Positions 37,902 through 39,215 of a stretch of DNA of 39,215 bases are shown in pieces. A program made the translations under genes and the position numbers. The stretch is from positions 1 to 39,215 of the IMG/VR virus record IMGVR_UViG_3300033145_001968. One strand, given 5' to 3'. This DNA is from a virus. Positions within the stretch are counted from its first letter, which is position 1. Every line of letters starts with the position of its first letter. Below the pieces are notes generated by a model. It was not told the DNA's origin. It searched no databases and worked only from the letters and a program-made list of their open reading frames with translations.

Positions 37902-38514
37902 CCTGATCCGCCGCCGCGAGGAATTCGGCCTGCTGGCCAACATCGCCCGTCTGCGCCAGGAACAAGCCGGCCTCGATCCCACGGCATCCCGAACGGCCAT
38001 CGAGATCGGCGTCGACAAGGCCGCCTTCAGCGTCGCCTTCCTGCAGCACTGGACCGGCCAACGGCTCTATTGCGTCGACCCCTGGGAAACCGACATGGCC
38101 GGTTACGATGACCCGCTCAACGCTGGCGGCCGCGACCGCGAGCCCGACATGCAACTGGCCGTCAAGGCCCTGGCCCCACACAATGACCGCGCCCAGATTC
38201 TCCGGATGACCAGCCGGGAGGCGGCCCCCCAAGTCACCGAGCCCATCGAGTTTGTCTATATCGACGGTAATCACCATCGGGAGTACGTCCTGAACGACTG
38301 CCAAACCTGGTGGCCCAAGATCGGCCATGGCGGCATCCTGGCCGGCCATGACTTCAACGGCGACTGGGAAGCCGAGACCCATGCCGCCCTTGAGGCCTTC
38401 CTACAGAAAGCCGACCTGCCGCCGGTCGTCGACTACGTCCTCGGCGACGCCGCGTCGTGGTACATCTTCAAACCCATCCCACCGGAACCCGACAAGGAGG
38501 AACCCGAGAAATGA
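37882..38514 (+). CDS. SAM-dependent methyltransferase (Methyltransf_24 type)
   Basis: 210 aa, ribosome site AAAAGGAG. The Rossmann motifs are clear: AIEIGVDKAAFSVAFLQHW (motif I-like), LYCVDPWETD (motif II), FVYIDGNHHREYVLNDCQTWWPKIGHGGILAGHDF (IDG-H and GHDF, typical of this family). Such enzymes methylate sugars or small molecules. Overlap on both sides with sugar-modification genes supports a role in the same pathway. Confidence 0.85.
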   Translation: MQARPSDLIRRREEFGLLANIARLRQEQAGLDPTASRTAIEIGVDKAAFSVAFLQHWTGQRLYCVDPWETDMAGYDDPLNAGGRDREPDMQLAVKALAPHNDRAQILRMTSREAAPQVTEPIEFVYIDGNHHREYVLNDCQTWWPKIGHGGILAGHDFNGDWEAETHAALEAFLQKADLPPVVDYVLGDAASWYIFKPIPPEPDKEEPEK

Positions 38515-39215
38515 GACCGCCGAGCGAAATGGCCATAATTCAGATCGACGTCACCAACCACTGCCAGCGACGCTGCGCCAACTGCACCCACCTGGTGCCA
38601 CACGGCCGGCCCTGGTTCATGGACCGCGAAACCTTCCGCCAGGCCGTCGACAGCCTCGAGGACTTCCCCGGCGTGGTCGGCATCATCGGCGGCGAGCCGA
38701 CCCTGCACCCCAAGATCGACCAGATGATAGACTACCTCCACCACCGCCGCGGCCGGGCTCGCAGCGGCCTGTGGACCAGCGGCGGCTCGAAATTCGCCCG
38801 GCTCCAGGCCCAGGTCAAAGAACAGGTCGGATACCTGAACCTCAATCCCCACCAAGGCGAGGTCCGCCACCAGCCGGTCCTGGCCGCCATCTGCGACCTG
38901 GTCCCGGACCCGGCCCAGCGCCGCCGCCTGATTGACAACTGCTGGGTCAACCTTAAGTGGTCGGCCTCGATCACCCCGCGCGGGGCTTACCTTTGCGAGG
39001 TCGCCGCCAGCCGCGACATGCTGGGCCCGCCGAGCGAGGCCGTCGGCCTGCCCGTCGAACCCGACTGGTGGCGACGCCCCCTCGAGGACTTCGCCGACCA
39101 GGTCGCCAAGTACTGCGACCTCTGCGGCTGTCCGGTTCCCCTGCCCGGCCGTCTGGACACGGACGAACTTGACGACATCACCGCCAGCAACCTATGCCTC
39201 ATGGCCGACTCCCCG
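38511..39215 (+). CDS. Radical SAM domain of a radical SAM-glycosyltransferase fusion (5' part; continues at base 1)
   Basis: The ATG overlaps the stop of the preceding methyltransferase (ATGA), so the pair is probably translationally coupled. The frame is open to the window edge and continues at base 1, giving a predicted protein of about 546 aa. Residues 18-25 hold the radical SAM cluster motif CxxxCxxC (C18, C22, C25). A GGEPT motif follows near residue 60, as in the SAM-binding strand of this superfamily. Cysteines 162, 202, 205 and 207 look like ligands for a SPASM-type auxiliary Fe-S cluster. The family makes a 5'-deoxyadenosyl radical from S-adenosylmethionine to modify sugars, peptides or nucleosides. 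The substrate here is unknown. Its neighbours are glycosyltransferases and a methyltransferase, so a sugar or glycoprotein substrate is inferred. Confidence 0.88.
   Translation, partial: MRPPSEMAIIQIDVTNHCQRRCANCTHLVPHGRPWFMDRETFRQAVDSLEDFPGVVGIIGGEPTLHPKIDQMIDYLHHRRGRARSGLWTSGGSKFARLQAQVKEQVGYLNLNPHQGEVRHQPVLAAICDLVPDPAQRRRLIDNCWVNLKWSASITPRGAYLCEVAASRDMLGPPSEAVGLPVEPDWWRRPLEDFADQVAKYCDLCGCPVPLPGRLDTDELDDITASNLCLMADSP
39102..39215. repeat. Terminal direct repeat, second copy (first copy at 1-114)
   Basis: These 114 bases are identical to bases 1-114. The radical-SAM reading frame that runs off the right edge continues in the same frame at base 1. This is the usual sign of a circular assembly, or of a circularly permuted headful-packaged genome, with a unit length of about 39,101 bp. 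A true short terminal repeat cannot be excluded from sequence alone, but the repeat lies inside a gene, which favours an assembly overlap. Confidence 0.93.

Overview
The window is a complete temperate, tailed double-stranded DNA phage genome with long non-contractile-tail (siphovirus-like) gene order. Bases 39102-39215 repeat bases 1-114 exactly. The contig therefore closes into a circle of about 39,101 bp, and one gene runs in frame across the junction. Base composition is roughly two-thirds GC, codon use is strongly GCC/GAC/CTG, and most starts have a GGAG-type ribosome site. That points to a high-GC bacterial host. Several tail proteins recall phages and prophages of Planctomycetota-like bacteria, but this host guess is an inference and weak.

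Layout, read around the circle. (1) Packaging, 32.3-36.0 kb: a phospholipase-D-like protein, a small-terminase candidate with a lysine-repeat tail, the large terminase and a zinc ribbon. (2) A sugar-modification island, 36.0 kb through the junction to 1.05 kb: a GT2 glycosyltransferase, a second glycosyltransferase split between two frames, a SAM methyltransferase, and a radical-SAM/glycosyltransferase fusion that is visible only when the circle is closed. (3) A structured spacer with a strong terminator, then a LamG-like protein and a partner with a C-terminal beta-sandwich domain. (4) Head and tail genes, 2.9-16.2 kb: gpW-like protein, portal, protease with nested scaffold, capsid, head-tail joining proteins, tail tube, tail chaperones, tape measure and distal tail proteins, including a cysteine-rich one. 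(5) A reverse-strand accessory block, 16.2-17.9 kb: a HicBA toxin-antitoxin cassette bounded by a 25-bp direct repeat, plus three small membrane, secreted or zinc-ribbon proteins. (6) A lysogeny switch, 18.1-19.4 kb: a reverse-strand ribbon-helix-helix candidate repressor, a consensus-like rightward promoter, a Cro-like protein and two palindromic operator candidates. (7) Replication and DNA metabolism, 19.4-26.5 kb: a winged-helix initiator containing five iterons (candidate origin), a large ParB-like zinc protein, a short tyrosine recombinase, a Dam-type methylase, an ASCH-like protein and an HTH protein. (8) Accessory genes, 26.5-30.5 kb: a reverse-strand DUF4760-like membrane protein with its own promoter, DUF5131, a YkgJ-like cysteine cluster, a helix-hairpin-helix protein and unknowns. 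(9) Integration, 30.5-32.3 kb: an excisionase-like protein, a tyrosine integrase and an attP made of a tRNA-Asp 3' half flanked by paired arm-type repeats.

The features most worth follow-up are the glycosylation and radical-SAM island between terminase and portal, the recent-looking HicBA insertion, the attP architecture, the iterons inside the initiator gene, and a leader sequence duplicated in front of two distant genes. No endolysin could be recognised.
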